A stretch of 27,770 bases of DNA, taken from contig HF972652.1 of NCBI GenBank assembly GCA_000432995.1, positions 20,011 through 47,780 on the forward strand, read 5' to 3'. The position numbers were made by a program, and so were the translations under genes. Shown here in pieces: positions 12,370 through 20,094 of the stretch. This DNA is from Clostridium sp. CAG:1013. GTDB lineage: Bacteria > Bacillota > Clostridia > Oscillospirales > Acutalibacteraceae. The first letter of the stretch is position 1. Each line of letters starts with the position of its first letter. The notes under the pieces were generated by a model that made no database searches, was not told where the DNA came from, and was given only the letters and a program-made list of their open reading frames with translations.

Positions 12370-13053
12370 ATGATCCGAATTTTAGTGGTGGACGATGAGG
12401 ATAAGATCCGGGCGCTGATCCGGAAGTATGCGGAATTCGAAGGCAACCAGGTCACCGAGGCTCAAAACGGCATGGAGGCGGTAGAGTTGTGCCGTCGGCA
12501 TCCCGACGCCTTTGACATCATCATCATGGACGTGATGATGCCGGAGCTGGACGGTTTCTCCGCAGTGAAGGAGATCCGCAAGACCTGCAAGACCCCGGTG
12601 CTGATGCTTTCGGCACGGGGGGAGGAATATGATCGCATCCACGGCTTTGAGCTGGGAGTGGACGATTACGTGGTGAAGCCCTTCTCTCCCAAGGAACTGA
12701 TGATGCGGGTTTCCGCTATCATGAACCGGGTGCGTCCCCAGGAGACGGAGCCCAAACGGAATGTGCTCACCTTCCAGGGGCTGTCCATCGATCTGGACGC
12801 CAGAATCGTCACCGTGGACGGCGTGCGGGCGGAGCTTTCCCCCAAGGAGTACGACCTGTTGGTGTACATGGCCCAGAACAAGAACATTGCCTTGACCCGG
12901 GAGATGCTCATCACCAATGTGTGGGGCTACGATTTTTACGGCGACGACCGCACCTTGGACACTCACATCAAGCTGCTGCGCCGCAGCCTGGGGCCATACA
13001 GCAAGTTTATTGTCACTCTGCGGGGTGTGGGCTACCGCTTTGAGGGGAACTGA
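12370..13053 (+). CDS. OmpR/PhoB-family response regulator
   Basis: The 227-residue protein has a receiver domain (1 to about 120) with acidic pocket D8-D9, phosphoacceptor D54 in IIMDVMMP, S81 in MLSAR and K103 in VVKPF. A C-terminal winged-helix DNA-binding domain (about 130-227) carries LSPKEYDLLVYM, WGYDFYGDDRTLDTHIKLLRRSLG and the wing TLRGVGYRFE. It activates or represses target promoters when phosphorylated. Its partner kinase follows after 2 bases, so they form one operon. The start has a GGGGGTGG ribosome site. Targets are not identifiable, but tandem TTCAC half-sites in its own promoter region suggest autoregulation. Confidence 0.95.
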   Translation: MIRILVVDDEDKIRALIRKYAEFEGNQVTEAQNGMEAVELCRRHPDAFDIIIMDVMMPELDGFSAVKEIRKTCKTPVLMLSARGEEYDRIHGFELGVDDYVVKPFSPKELMMRVSAIMNRVRPQETEPKRNVLTFQGLSIDLDARIVTVDGVRAELSPKEYDLLVYMAQNKNIALTREMLITNVWGYDFYGDDRTLDTHIKLLRRSLGPYSKFIVTLRGVGYRFEGN

Positions 13054-13055
13054 CC

Positions 13056-14486
13056 ATGAAAAAGCTCAGAATACACCCCATGGGCATCGGCGGACAGATC
13101 CTCCTGGGTTTTGGGGTCTTTATCCTGGTGGTGGGCGCTCTGCTGTGGCTGTTTCAGATCGTCCTGCTGGATCCCTTCTACCGGGCGGTCAAGACCACCC
13201 AGGTGAAGGCCACCGCAGAGACAGTGGAGCGGTATCTGGACGATGAGAATCTGGACGACCAGGTGAAGGAACTGTGTTTGAATACGGGGATCAACATCAT
13301 GGTCACCGATGAGTTTGGGACGATCTATTCCGGGTGGAGATCCTCTCAGAAAGAGAGCTTCCTCAACAACATGAGCCGGCCCGGCAGGGCGGATCTCTTT
13401 AACGATGTGAATTTCCAGGGCGGTAACTTGCTGACCAGTTACCGTTCCCCCTTTGTGAACCGAGACGGGACACAGGACGAGGTGATCCTCTACGTCACCA
13501 TCACCCGGACGCCTGCGGGACTTAACCGCATGGTGCTGCTGGAAAGCGAGATCACCCCGGTGGATTCCATCAAAGAGACGCTTCTGGTGCAAGTGACCAC
13601 CCTTACAGCGGTGATGGCTTTGCTGGGCGTGGCCCTGGCATTGGTCATCGCCCGGAAAATCTCCCGCCCTCTGACGGCTATCAACGAGTCTGCCAAGGTG
13701 CTGGCCCGAGGGGACTACGCTATTCGGTTTGGAGAGCGGGGCGCTCGGGAGGTTCGCGAGTTGGCCCGCACCCTGAACTACGCCGCCGGGGAACTTTCCA
13801 AGGTGGAGGGCCTGCGGAGGGATCTGCTGGCCAATGTTTCCCACGACCTGCGCACGCCTTTGACCATGATTAAGGGCTACGGTGAAGTGATGCGGGACCT
13901 GCCCGGGGAAAATACCCCGGAAAACGTTCAGATCATTATCGATGAGACGGAACGGCTGACCAATCTGGTCAACGACCTGCTGGATCTTTCCAAGTTGGAG
14001 GCAGGCGTGCTGCCCCTGGAAAAGACCAGGTTCAACCTTACGGAAAGCATACGGACCATCCTGCACCGGTATGACAAACTGGCGGATTATCGCTTTGAGT
14101 TCCATTACGAGGATGACGTCTGGGTGGATGCCGACGAGTTGAAGATCTCCCAGGTGGTGTACAATCTGGTGAACAACGCCATCACCTATTCCGGGGAGGA
14201 TAAGACCATCACCCTGAGCCAGAAAGCGGAAGGAGACAAGGTGCGCATCTCCGTCACCGACACAGGGGAGGGTATCCCTCAGGAAAAACTGAAGGACATT
14301 TGGGAACGGTACTACAAGGTGGACAAAGAGCACAAGCGGGCCCAGATGGGTTCCGGTTTGGGGTTGTCCATCGTGAAGAATATTCTGGATATGCACGGCG
14401 GACAGTACGGAGTGGAGAGCCGACTGGGACTGGGCAGCACTTTCTGGTTCGAGCTGCCGGTGAGCAGGGAAAAGAACAAAACGTGA
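13056..14486 (+). CDS. Sensor histidine kinase
   Basis: The 476-residue membrane kinase is the partner of the preceding regulator. TM1 is near residues 14-37 and TM2 near 178-200. They flank an extracytoplasmic sensor region of about 140 residues that I do not recognise; it contains LCLNTGINIMVTDEFGTI, a PAS-like beginning. A HAMP linker follows TM2 (ARKISRPLTAINESAKVLARGDY). The dimerisation/phosphotransfer helix has catalytic H263 in NVSHDLRTPLTMIKGYGE. The ATP-binding domain has an N box (YNLVNNAITY), G1 (DTGEGIP), F box (WERYYKV) and G2 (GSGLGLSIVKNI). All key motifs are intact. The stop codon is at 14484-14486, where a 35-bp repeat element begins immediately. Confidence 0.94.
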   Translation: MKKLRIHPMGIGGQILLGFGVFILVVGALLWLFQIVLLDPFYRAVKTTQVKATAETVERYLDDENLDDQVKELCLNTGINIMVTDEFGTIYSGWRSSQKESFLNNMSRPGRADLFNDVNFQGGNLLTSYRSPFVNRDGTQDEVILYVTITRTPAGLNRMVLLESEITPVDSIKETLLVQVTTLTAVMALLGVALALVIARKISRPLTAINESAKVLARGDYAIRFGERGAREVRELARTLNYAAGELSKVEGLRRDLLANVSHDLRTPLTMIKGYGEVMRDLPGENTPENVQIIIDETERLTNLVNDLLDLSKLEAGVLPLEKTRFNLTESIRTILHRYDKLADYRFEFHYEDDVWVDADELKISQVVYNLVNNAITYSGEDKTITLSQKAEGDKVRISVTDTGEGIPQEKLKDIWERYYKVDKEHKRAQMGSGLGLSIVKNILDMHGGQYGVESRLGLGSTFWFELPVSREKNKT

Positions 14487-14520
14487 AAGTTTTTGATCCA
14501 ACTTTTTTCAAAAAGTTGGC
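14486..14520 (+). repeat. 35-bp dispersed repeat, copy 1
   Basis: Bases 14486-14520 are identical to 21849-21883. The unit starts AAAGTTTTTGATCC and then forms a near-perfect palindrome CCAACTTTTT/AAAAAGTTGG. Both copies are intergenic and in the same orientation. It may act as a terminator-like hairpin, but no T tract follows. Confidence 0.75.
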
Positions 14521-14756
14521 GGGTTGTAGGGCAGAGCCCTACGACCTTAACGGCGCAGCCGGAAAAGAAATGCAGCGAGCAGAGCGCACCAGCCCGAAGG
14601 GCTGTAGCTCCGCGAGCGGCCTCCCACCGGAAACCAGCCCCCGCCCTCGCAGCCTAAAAACCGGCCCAACCGAAAAATAAGTGAGACGGGCGCACGCGAT
14701 AGCCCGCGAGCGGCACCGCACCTAGAACCGTCCCAGAGCTGGGCGCTACTCTATTT
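14521..14756. other. Intergenic stretch with GC-rich inverted repeats, no gene seen
   Basis: Contains GTAGGGC/GCCCTAC around AGA (about 14526-14542), CAGCCC/GGGCTG around GAA (about 14591-14605) and other short dyads. No ORF with a ribosome binding site and sensible composition is present on either strand. It resembles the dyad-rich stretch at 2146-2411 in character. Confidence 0.5.
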
Positions 14757-14774
14757 ATGAAAAGGAGATCCTCT

Positions 14775-14972
14775 ATGGAATGGCTCGTTTGGATGGTTTT
14801 GTTCATTTTCATCCTGGCATGCGTGCTCTACTTCATCATAAAGGCTGCGGTGCGGGACGGGATGCTGGCCTATGACCAGATCAAGCGTCAGGAGGAACAA
14901 GCCGGAAACGGAGAGATGTCCCCTGACACTCAGACGGAATCTGCTGCACAGACAAAAAAAGAGGATGGCTAA
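14775..14972 (+). CDS. Small single-pass membrane protein
   Basis: The 65-residue protein has one membrane helix (WLVWMVLFIFILACVLYFII, about residues 3-22), then AAVRDGMLAYDQIKRQEEQ and a polar, Glu/Thr-rich tail. The KAAVRDG motif after the helix resembles small clostridial proteins annotated as DUF6019 (from memory, unconfirmed). The start is set at 14775 because AAAGGAG (14761-14767) lies 7 bases upstream; the earlier ATG at 14757 would sit inside that site. Its stop codon is in the loop of a bidirectional terminator. Function unknown. Confidence 0.72.
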   Translation: MEWLVWMVLFIFILACVLYFIIKAAVRDGMLAYDQIKRQEEQAGNGEMSPDTQTESAAQTKKEDG

Positions 14973-14990
14973 CCGCCATCCTCTTTTTAT
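14954..14990. terminator. Bidirectional terminator
   Basis: AAAAAGAGGATGGC (14956-14969) pairs perfectly with GCCATCCTCTTTTT (14975-14988) around a 5-base loop. It has a T run for the rightward small membrane gene and, on the other strand, for the leftward MerR gene, whose stop codon lies in it. Confidence 0.92.
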
Positions 14991-15349
14991 TTCTTTTCCT
15001 GGCTTTTTAAGTACCCGATCTTATAATTGATCTTCTCCAGGTGCTTTTGCAGCTCCGCGATGCCTTCCAGCACGTGGGCCCGATGCTCCTCGAAGATCCG
15101 CAGACGTTCCTCCAGCGTCTCGTCCCCCTGTTCCACCAGGTCGAAATACCGCTTGATGTCTTTCAGCGGCATCCCGGTGCTTTTCAGGCACAGAGCCATT
15201 TCCAGCTGGCCCATGTTCTCCTCGGTATAGACCCGGATCCCGTTCTTGGTGCGCTCCGGGTGGATGATCCCTTCCTTTTCATAAAACCGCAAAGTGTGGG
15301 GCTCTATGCCGAAACGCTCCGCCGCCTTGGAAATGCTGTATCCTTCCAC
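14987..15349 (-). CDS. MerR-family transcriptional regulator
   Basis: The 120-residue protein has the MerR winged helix at the N-terminus: YSISKAAERFGIEPHTLRFYEKEGII (helix-turn-helix, about 4-29), RVYTEENMGQLEMALCLKSTGMPLKDIKRYFDL, then a long dimerisation coiled coil ending in a Lys-rich tail. It lacks a C-terminal ligand domain and the metal-binding cysteines of MerR/ZntR, so it is of the short AdhR/NolA-like type; the effector is unknown. Start is GTG (15349-15347), supported by AAAGGAGAGG (15355-15364). It is divergent from the amino-acid transporter and probably represses or activates its own promoter through the dyad at 15382-15405. Confidence 0.88.
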   Translation of the reverse strand: MEGYSISKAAERFGIEPHTLRFYEKEGIIHPERTKNGIRVYTEENMGQLEMALCLKSTGMPLKDIKRYFDLVEQGDETLEERLRIFEEHRAHVLEGIAELQKHLEKINYKIGYLKSQEKK

Positions 15350-15381
15350 AACGCCCTCTCCTTTCCGCCGGCGTGCCCGGC

Positions 15382-15426
15382 TTTAAACTATACTTTAAGT
15401 TTAAACCCCACCCTTCCGTTTGTCAA
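15382..15426 (-). promoter_or_regulatory. MerR promoter and operator dyad
   Basis: On the minus strand TTGACA (15426-15421) with a 17-base spacer to TAAACT (15403-15398). A perfect inverted repeat, TTTAAACT-8-AGTTTAAA (15382-15405), overlaps the -10 and start region and is the likely binding site of the MerR protein. Confidence 0.55.
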
Positions 15427-15453
15427 CGTGTTTTTCCCGCCAGGTCACCGCCG

Positions 15454-15469
15454 TTGTATTTTTATACAA
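15454..15469. promoter_or_regulatory. ARG-box-like operator upstream of the amino-acid transporter
   Basis: The perfect 16-bp palindrome TTGTATTTTTATACAA contains TGtATttttATaCA, which fits the ArgR core TGNATWWWWATNCA. It stands 42 bases upstream of the -35 of the transporter promoter. It points to arginine-dependent control but is AT-rich, so chance similarity is possible. Confidence 0.4.
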
Positions 15470-15507
15470 ATAATATCAGGAATATGGGCGATTATTCCCT
15501 ATTAAAG

Positions 15508-15560
15508 CCCCTTGCAAACTGACAAGAAAGTTGTATAATGTGTATATTCCCTGCAAGGGG
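15508..15560 (+). promoter_or_regulatory. Promoter of the amino-acid transporter, flanked by an inverted repeat
   Basis: TTGCAA (15512-15517), 16-base spacer, TATAAT (15534-15539). Perfect 9-bp repeats CCCCTTGCA (15508-15516) and TGCAAGGGG (15552-15560) enclose it, centred 44 bases apart (about four helical turns). This may be a paired operator or a 5' hairpin is excluded because the left arm is upstream of the start site. Confidence 0.6.
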
Positions 15561-15590
15561 ATCCAAACGAACGTTAAGGAGAGAAAGATC

Positions 15591-16499
15591 ATGAAGAAAA
15601 TCGCAACACTCTTGGCGGCTCTCATGGTGATGACCGCTGCTTTCGCCGGCTGCGGCAGCGCCGACACCGGCTCTTCTTCCGCTGCTGGAACTTCTTCCAC
15701 CACCAGCGAGTCCTCTGTGGCTGAGGACAGCTCCGCGGCTTCCGAGACCTCTGAGGAGGCTTCCACCACCGAGACTGGTGACTATGGCGAGTTCACCACC
15801 ATCGAGGAAGGCAAGCTGATCATGTCCACCAACGCTCAGTTCCCTCCCTATGAGATGGTTGCTGACGGCGAAGGCTTCAACGGCACTGGCTTTGAGGGCA
15901 TCGACGTGGAGATCGCCTCCGCTATCGCCGAGAAGCTGGGCCTGGAGCTCCAGATCGACGACATGGAGTTCGACTCCGCTCTGCTGGCTGTGCAGAACAA
16001 CACCGCCGACGTAATGCTGGCTGGTCTGACCTACAACGAAGAGCGTGACGAGGTCATGGACTTCACCACCAGCTACGCTACCGGCGTGCAGGTGGTCATC
16101 GTGAAGGAAGACTCCGACGTGACCATGGACAACCTGGGCGAGAAGATGATCGGCACCCAGCGCGGCACCACCGGTTACATCTACGCTTCCGACACTCCTG
16201 AGAATGGCGGCTACGGCGAGGACCATGTGCAGGCTTACGACAGCGGCGCTACCGCTGTGCAGGCTCTGGTGAACGGCCAGATTGACGCTGTCATCATCGA
16301 CCAGGCTCCCGCTGAGGAATTTGTGGCTGCCAACGAAGGCCTGACCACCCTCCCCGGCAACTGGGTGGAAGAGCAGTACTGCGCCGCTGTGGATGAGGGC
16401 AACACCGCCCTGCTCAACGCCATCGATACCGCTCTCCAGGAGCTGATCGAAGACGGCACCGTAGAGGAGATCATGAACAAGTACATCTCCGTTGAGTGA
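15591..16499 (+). CDS. Polar amino-acid ABC transporter, substrate-binding lipoprotein
   Basis: The 302-residue protein is a family-3 solute-binding protein. A signal peptide ends in lipobox FAGC (lipidated C21), followed by a Ser/Thr/Glu-rich linker (22 to about 62). The binding domain starts at LIMSTNAQFPPYEM and carries FEGIDVEIASAIAEKLG and VMLAGLTYNEERDEVMDFTTSY, the usual family blocks. It captures an amino acid outside the membrane for the permease and ATPase downstream. The ARG-like box upstream suggests arginine or another basic amino acid; this is inference. Start at 15591 is supported by AAGGAGAGAAAG. A terminator-like hairpin after it would make this protein in excess over the membrane parts, as is normal. 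Confidence 0.93.
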   Translation: MKKIATLLAALMVMTAAFAGCGSADTGSSSAAGTSSTTSESSVAEDSSAASETSEEASTTETGDYGEFTTIEEGKLIMSTNAQFPPYEMVADGEGFNGTGFEGIDVEIASAIAEKLGLELQIDDMEFDSALLAVQNNTADVMLAGLTYNEERDEVMDFTTSYATGVQVVIVKEDSDVTMDNLGEKMIGTQRGTTGYIYASDTPENGGYGEDHVQAYDSGATAVQALVNGQIDAVIIDQAPAEEFVAANEGLTTLPGNWVEEQYCAAVDEGNTALLNAIDTALQELIEDGTVEEIMNKYISVE

Positions 16500-16532
16500 T
16501 CGAAAGATCCCAGGCTTTAAAATCGAGAGAAG

Positions 16533-16555
16533 GAGCGGCCCCGCGCCGCTCTTTT
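16533..16555 (+). terminator. Leaky terminator between binding protein and permease
   Basis: GAGCGGC (16533-16539) pairs with GCCGCTC (16545-16551) around CCCGC and is followed by four T. Its position between the first and second gene of the transporter operon suggests partial termination or 3'-end protection of the binding-protein mRNA. Confidence 0.65.
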
Positions 16556-16600
16556 CCGCTATCCTGATAGTTATGTGAGATTTGTGAGAGGAGAATGGAG

Positions 16601-17362
16601 ATGAATCCAACCCAGTTGTATGAACAGTTCTCCGCCCTAGAGGACCCCGGGTTCTGGCAGCAATCCTATATGAATTTCTACCGGTCCTGGTTCGAGGGCG
16701 ACCGCTGGATGCAGTACTTTGAGGGTCTTGGCGTCACCGTGCTGGTCACCATTTTGGCCCTGCTCATCGGCGTGGTGCTGGGCGTTTTGGTGGCGGTCAT
16801 CCGCACCGGCCACGACCAGCAGCGCAAAGGCAAGCACAACCCCATCCTGGCTGTGCTCAATGTGATCTGCAAGATCTACGTCACTGTGATCCGAGGCACC
16901 CCTATGATGGTCCAGCTGCTGATCATGGGCTTCGTAATTTTCAAAAGCAGCCGTAACACCACGATGGTGGGCGCCTTGGCCCTGGGCATCAACTCCGGAG
17001 CCTATGTGGCGGAGATCATCCGCGGCGGTCTGATGAGCCTGGATCCCGGCCAGATGGAAGCCGGCCGCTCTCTGGGACTGGGCTACATGCCCACTATGAT
17101 CCACATTGTGGTGCCCCAGGCCTTTAAAGCTATCCTGCCCGCTCTTGGCAACGAGTTCATCACCCTGCTGAAGGACACCTCCTTGATCTCGGTGGTGGCA
17201 GGCAAGGAGATCGTTTACTTCGCCCAGGCCATCGTATCCCGTACATACGAAGCCATGTGGCCCTATCTCATCACCGCCGTGATGTATTTGATCCTGGTGC
17301 TGCTGTTCACCTGGCTCCAGGGTATTCTGGAAAGGAGGCTGCGCGCCAGTGATCGACGTTAA
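16601..17362 (+). CDS. Polar amino-acid ABC transporter, permease
   Basis: The 253-residue membrane protein is of the HisM/GlnP family. After an amphipathic N-terminus come five or so membrane segments. The ATPase-coupling EAA loop reads GQMEAGRSLGLGYMPTMIHIVVPQAF (central part about residues 162-187), and the family start VIRGTPMMVQL is present. It forms the channel through which the amino acid delivered by the lipoprotein passes. The ATG at 16601 is chosen over 16595 because AGAGGAG (16587-16593) lies 7 bases before the former and only 1 before the latter. The gene overlaps the ATPase gene by 14 bases. Confidence 0.93.
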   Translation: MNPTQLYEQFSALEDPGFWQQSYMNFYRSWFEGDRWMQYFEGLGVTVLVTILALLIGVVLGVLVAVIRTGHDQQRKGKHNPILAVLNVICKIYVTVIRGTPMMVQLLIMGFVIFKSSRNTTMVGALALGINSGAYVAEIIRGGLMSLDPGQMEAGRSLGLGYMPTMIHIVVPQAFKAILPALGNEFITLLKDTSLISVVAGKEIVYFAQAIVSRTYEAMWPYLITAVMYLILVLLFTWLQGILERRLRASDRR

Positions 17363-18071
17363 AAACCTGGAAAAATCTTTTGGCGGCCACATGGTGCTCA
17401 AAGGTATCAACGAGCACATCTACAAAGGAGAAAAGGTGGCAGTCATCGGGCCTTCCGGCTCTGGTAAATCCACCTTCCTGCGCTGCCTGAACCTGTTGGA
17501 AGAACCCACCGGCGGCACCATTACCTTTGAGGGCGTGGATATCACCGATCCCAAAAACGACATCAACAAGCTTCGCGCCCGGATGGGCATGGTGTTCCAG
17601 CAGTTCAACCTGTTCCCCCACATGACCGTAAAGCAGAACATCACTTTGGCGCCTGTGAAGCTGAAGCTGATGACCAAGGCCGAAGCCGATAAAAAAGCTT
17701 TAGAACTTCTGGAGCGGGTAGGTCTGCCTGACAAGGCCAACGCCTATCCCAAGCAGCTTTCCGGCGGCCAGCAGCAGCGTATCGCCATTGCCCGTGCACT
17801 GGCTATGAACCCTGACGTGATGCTCTTTGACGAGCCCACCTCCGCTCTGGATCCGGAAATGGTAGGCGAAGTGCTGGAGATCATGAAGGAGCTGGCGGAC
17901 GAAGGCATGACCATGGTGGTGGTCACCCACGAAATGGGCTTTGCTCGGTCCGTAGCCACGCGGGTGCTGTTCATGGACGAGGGCGTCATCGCCGAGCAGA
18001 ACGAGCCTGAGGCCTTCTTCACCAATCCCAAGAATCCCCGTTTGAAAGAATTTCTCTCCAAAGTGCTTTGA
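17349..18071 (+). CDS. Polar amino-acid ABC transporter, ATP-binding protein
   Basis: The 240-residue ATPase has Walker A GPSGSGKST (34-42), Q loop in MVFQQFNLF, signature LSGGQQQR (137-144), Walker B VMLFDEPTSALD (157-168, catalytic E162) and switch H194 in VVTHEMG. It is of the GlnQ/HisP type and energises import. Start is GTG at 17349 inside the end of the permease gene, with AAAGGAGG (17333-17340) ahead of it, so translation is coupled. The gene ends the three-gene operon at a strong terminator. Confidence 0.95.
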   Translation: MIDVKNLEKSFGGHMVLKGINEHIYKGEKVAVIGPSGSGKSTFLRCLNLLEEPTGGTITFEGVDITDPKNDINKLRARMGMVFQQFNLFPHMTVKQNITLAPVKLKLMTKAEADKKALELLERVGLPDKANAYPKQLSGGQQQRIAIARALAMNPDVMLFDEPTSALDPEMVGEVLEIMKELADEGMTMVVVTHEMGFARSVATRVLFMDEGVIAEQNEPEAFFTNPKNPRLKEFLSKVL

Positions 18072-18079
18072 TAAATAGC

Positions 18080-18116
18080 AAAAGGGCTGCCGAGTTTTCG
18101 GCAGCCCTTTTCTTTT
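18080..18116 (+). terminator. Terminator of the amino-acid transporter operon
   Basis: AAAAGGGCTGCCGA (18080-18093) pairs perfectly with TCGGCAGCCCTTTT (18098-18111), loop GTTT, followed by CTTTT. Confidence 0.93.
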
Positions 18117-18158
18117 ACCCTAAAATTCTTCCATAGTCCGGCTGAGCACCAGCCACAC

Positions 18159-18193
18159 AAAAAAGCGACAACCGGGAACGACCCGGCTGCCGC
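18159..18193 (-). terminator. Terminator of the PEP carboxykinase gene
   Basis: On the minus strand GCGGCAGCCGGG (18193-18182) pairs with CCCGGTTGTCGC (18176-18165; two G-T pairs) and is followed by six T (A-run 18159-18164). Confidence 0.9.
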
Positions 18194-18243
18194 CTTTATT
18201 GTTATGAGAAGAGGTTGAAATTAAGGGTGAAATAAGATCTGAA

Positions 18244-20010
18244 TTACTGGCAGTTCTTCTTCAGAGTAGCCAGCTGGTTCTTCAGTTCCTCAGGCAGCTT
18301 GTCGCCGAACTGCTTGTAGAACTCCTCGATGCCTTCGGCTTCCTTAGCCCAAGCAGCCTTGTCCACTTCCAGGATGGACTTCAGGGTGTCGATGGAGAAG
18401 TCGGAGATGCCTTCCAGGTTGATGTCCTCAGCATAGGGCACATAGCCGATAGCGGTCTCCTGAGCGTCCACCTTGCCCTCGCAGCGCTTGAGGATCCACT
18501 CCAGGACACGGAAGTTGTCGCCGAAACCGGGCCACAGGAAGTGGCCTTCGTCGTCCAGACGGAACCAGTTCACGTTGAAGATCTTGGGAGCGTTCTCGCC
18601 CAGCTTCTCGCCCATCTCGAACCAGTGCTGGAAGTAGTCACCCATATGATAGCCGCAGAAGGGCAGCATAGCCATGGGATCACGACGGACAACACCCACA
18701 GCGCCGGTAGCGGCAGCAGTGGTCTCGGAAGCCATGATGGAGCCTACGAACACACCGTTGTTCCAGTCGCGGGACTGATACACCAGGGGAGTGGTCTGAG
18801 CGCGGCGGCCGCCGAAGATGATAGCGGAGATCGGCACACCCTCGCCCTTATCGAACTCAGCGCTGATGCAGGGGCAGTTCTTAGCAGGCGCAGTAAAGCG
18901 GCTGTTGGGATGAGCACCCTTCTGATCGGAGGTCTTGCCATTCCAGGGCTCGCCCTTCCAGTTGAGAGCGTTCTCGGGGGGATTCTTGTCCAGGCCTTCC
19001 CACCACACAGTGTTGTCGTCCAGGTTGTGGGCAACGTTGGTGAAGATGGTGCCCTTCTGGGTGGAGATCAGAGCGTTGGGGTTGGACTTCATGTTGGTGC
19101 CGGGAGCCACGCCGAAGAAGCCGTTCTCGGGATTGATAGCATACAGCTTGCCATCGGCGCCCTGACGCATCCAAGCGATGTCGTCGCCCACGGTCCAAAC
19201 CTTGTAGCCCTTGTTGCGATAGCCTTCCGGAGGAATCAGCATGGCCAGGTTGGTCTTGCCGCAAGCAGAGGGGAACGCGGCGGAGACATACTTGACCTCG
19301 CCCTGGGGATTCTCAATGCCCAGGATCAGCATATGCTCGGCCATCCAGCCCTCGTTCTTGCCCAGGTAGGAAGCGATACGCAGAGCGAAGCACTTCTTGC
19401 CCAGCAGAACGTTGCCGCCGTAACCGGAGTTCACGCTGATGATATAGTTGTCCTCGGGGAAGTGGCAGATATAGCGGTTCTCTTCCTCGATCTGGCACTT
19501 GCAGTGCAGGCCCTTAACCCAGTCTTCGCTGTCGCCCAGCACGTCCAGCACAGCCTGTCCCACGCGGGTCATGATAGCCATGTTCAGCACCACGTAGATG
19601 GAGTCGGTGACTTCCAGGCCGATCTTGGCCAGAGGAGAGCCGATGGGGCCCATGGAGTAGGGGATCACGTACATGGTACGGCCCTTGTAGCTGCCGCGAG
19701 CGATGTCGAACAGCATCTTGTAGGCCTTCTGGGGCTCCATCCAATGGTTGGTGGGGCCAGCATCCTCTTCCTTGCGGGAGCAGATGAAGGTCCGGCCTTC
19801 CACACGGGCCACGTCGTTGATGGCGGTGCGGTGCAGATAGCAGCCGGGCAGCTTCTCCTGGTTGAGTTTGATCATCTCGCCAGTCTGGCAGGCCTGCTTG
19901 CGCAGCTCTTCCAGCTGTTCCTCGGAGCCGTCGATCCAGACGACTTCGTCGGGAGTGACCAGTTCCTTCATTTCTTCGAGCCAGCTCAAAACGGACTTGT
20001 TGTTAGTCAT
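18244..20010 (-). CDS. pckG: Phosphoenolpyruvate carboxykinase (GTP)
   Basis: The 588-residue enzyme interconverts oxaloacetate plus GTP with PEP plus CO2 and GDP. The GTP-type hallmark FPSACGKTNLAML is present with the reactive C250 and P-loop GKT. Metal- and substrate-binding blocks EGWMAEHMLILG, VGDDIAWM and PGTNMKSNPNA are seen, plus the guanine-binding FWPGFGDNFRVLEWI block (as LWPGFGDNFRV). In gut anaerobes it often works in the CO2-fixing direction during fermentation. The start is set at the ATG at 20010 with AAAGGAG 9 bases upstream; upstream in-frame codons lie in the promoter. It is monocistronic. Confidence 0.95.
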   Translation of the reverse strand: MTNNKSVLSWLEEMKELVTPDEVVWIDGSEEQLEELRKQACQTGEMIKLNQEKLPGCYLHRTAINDVARVEGRTFICSRKEEDAGPTNHWMEPQKAYKMLFDIARGSYKGRTMYVIPYSMGPIGSPLAKIGLEVTDSIYVVLNMAIMTRVGQAVLDVLGDSEDWVKGLHCKCQIEEENRYICHFPEDNYIISVNSGYGGNVLLGKKCFALRIASYLGKNEGWMAEHMLILGIENPQGEVKYVSAAFPSACGKTNLAMLIPPEGYRNKGYKVWTVGDDIAWMRQGADGKLYAINPENGFFGVAPGTNMKSNPNALISTQKGTIFTNVAHNLDDNTVWWEGLDKNPPENALNWKGEPWNGKTSDQKGAHPNSRFTAPAKNCPCISAEFDKGEGVPISAIIFGGRRAQTTPLVYQSRDWNNGVFVGSIMASETTAAATGAVGVVRRDPMAMLPFCGYHMGDYFQHWFEMGEKLGENAPKIFNVNWFRLDDEGHFLWPGFGDNFRVLEWILKRCEGKVDAQETAIGYVPYAEDINLEGISDFSIDTLKSILEVDKAAWAKEAEGIEEFYKQFGDKLPEELKNQLATLKKNCQ

Positions 20011-20065
20011 TTTGTATTTGTCTCCTTTCGCCCAATGGCAAAATTCTGCTCGTTTTCCAGTTTCT

Positions 20066-20094
20066 ATTCTAGCACACCAGTGCCAAAGAATCAA
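20066..20094 (-). promoter_or_regulatory. Promoter of pckG
   Basis: On the minus strand TTGATT (20094-20089), 17-base spacer, TAGAAT (20071-20066), with TG one base before the -10. The -10 shares bases with the stop codon of the truncated XRE gene. Confidence 0.65.

Noticed and set aside
14539..14721. 60-codon leftward frame in the gap after the histidine kinase
   Set aside because: No ribosome site, Arg/Ser-rich composition and inverted repeats; it looks like non-coding GC-rich DNA.
14486..14760. CRISPR array or transposon remnant
   Set aside because: Repeats are not regularly spaced, there is no spacer pattern and no transposase or cas gene in the window.
20011..20094. Longer pckG frame starting at 20094
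   Set aside because: The extension covers the promoter and the true ribosome site.
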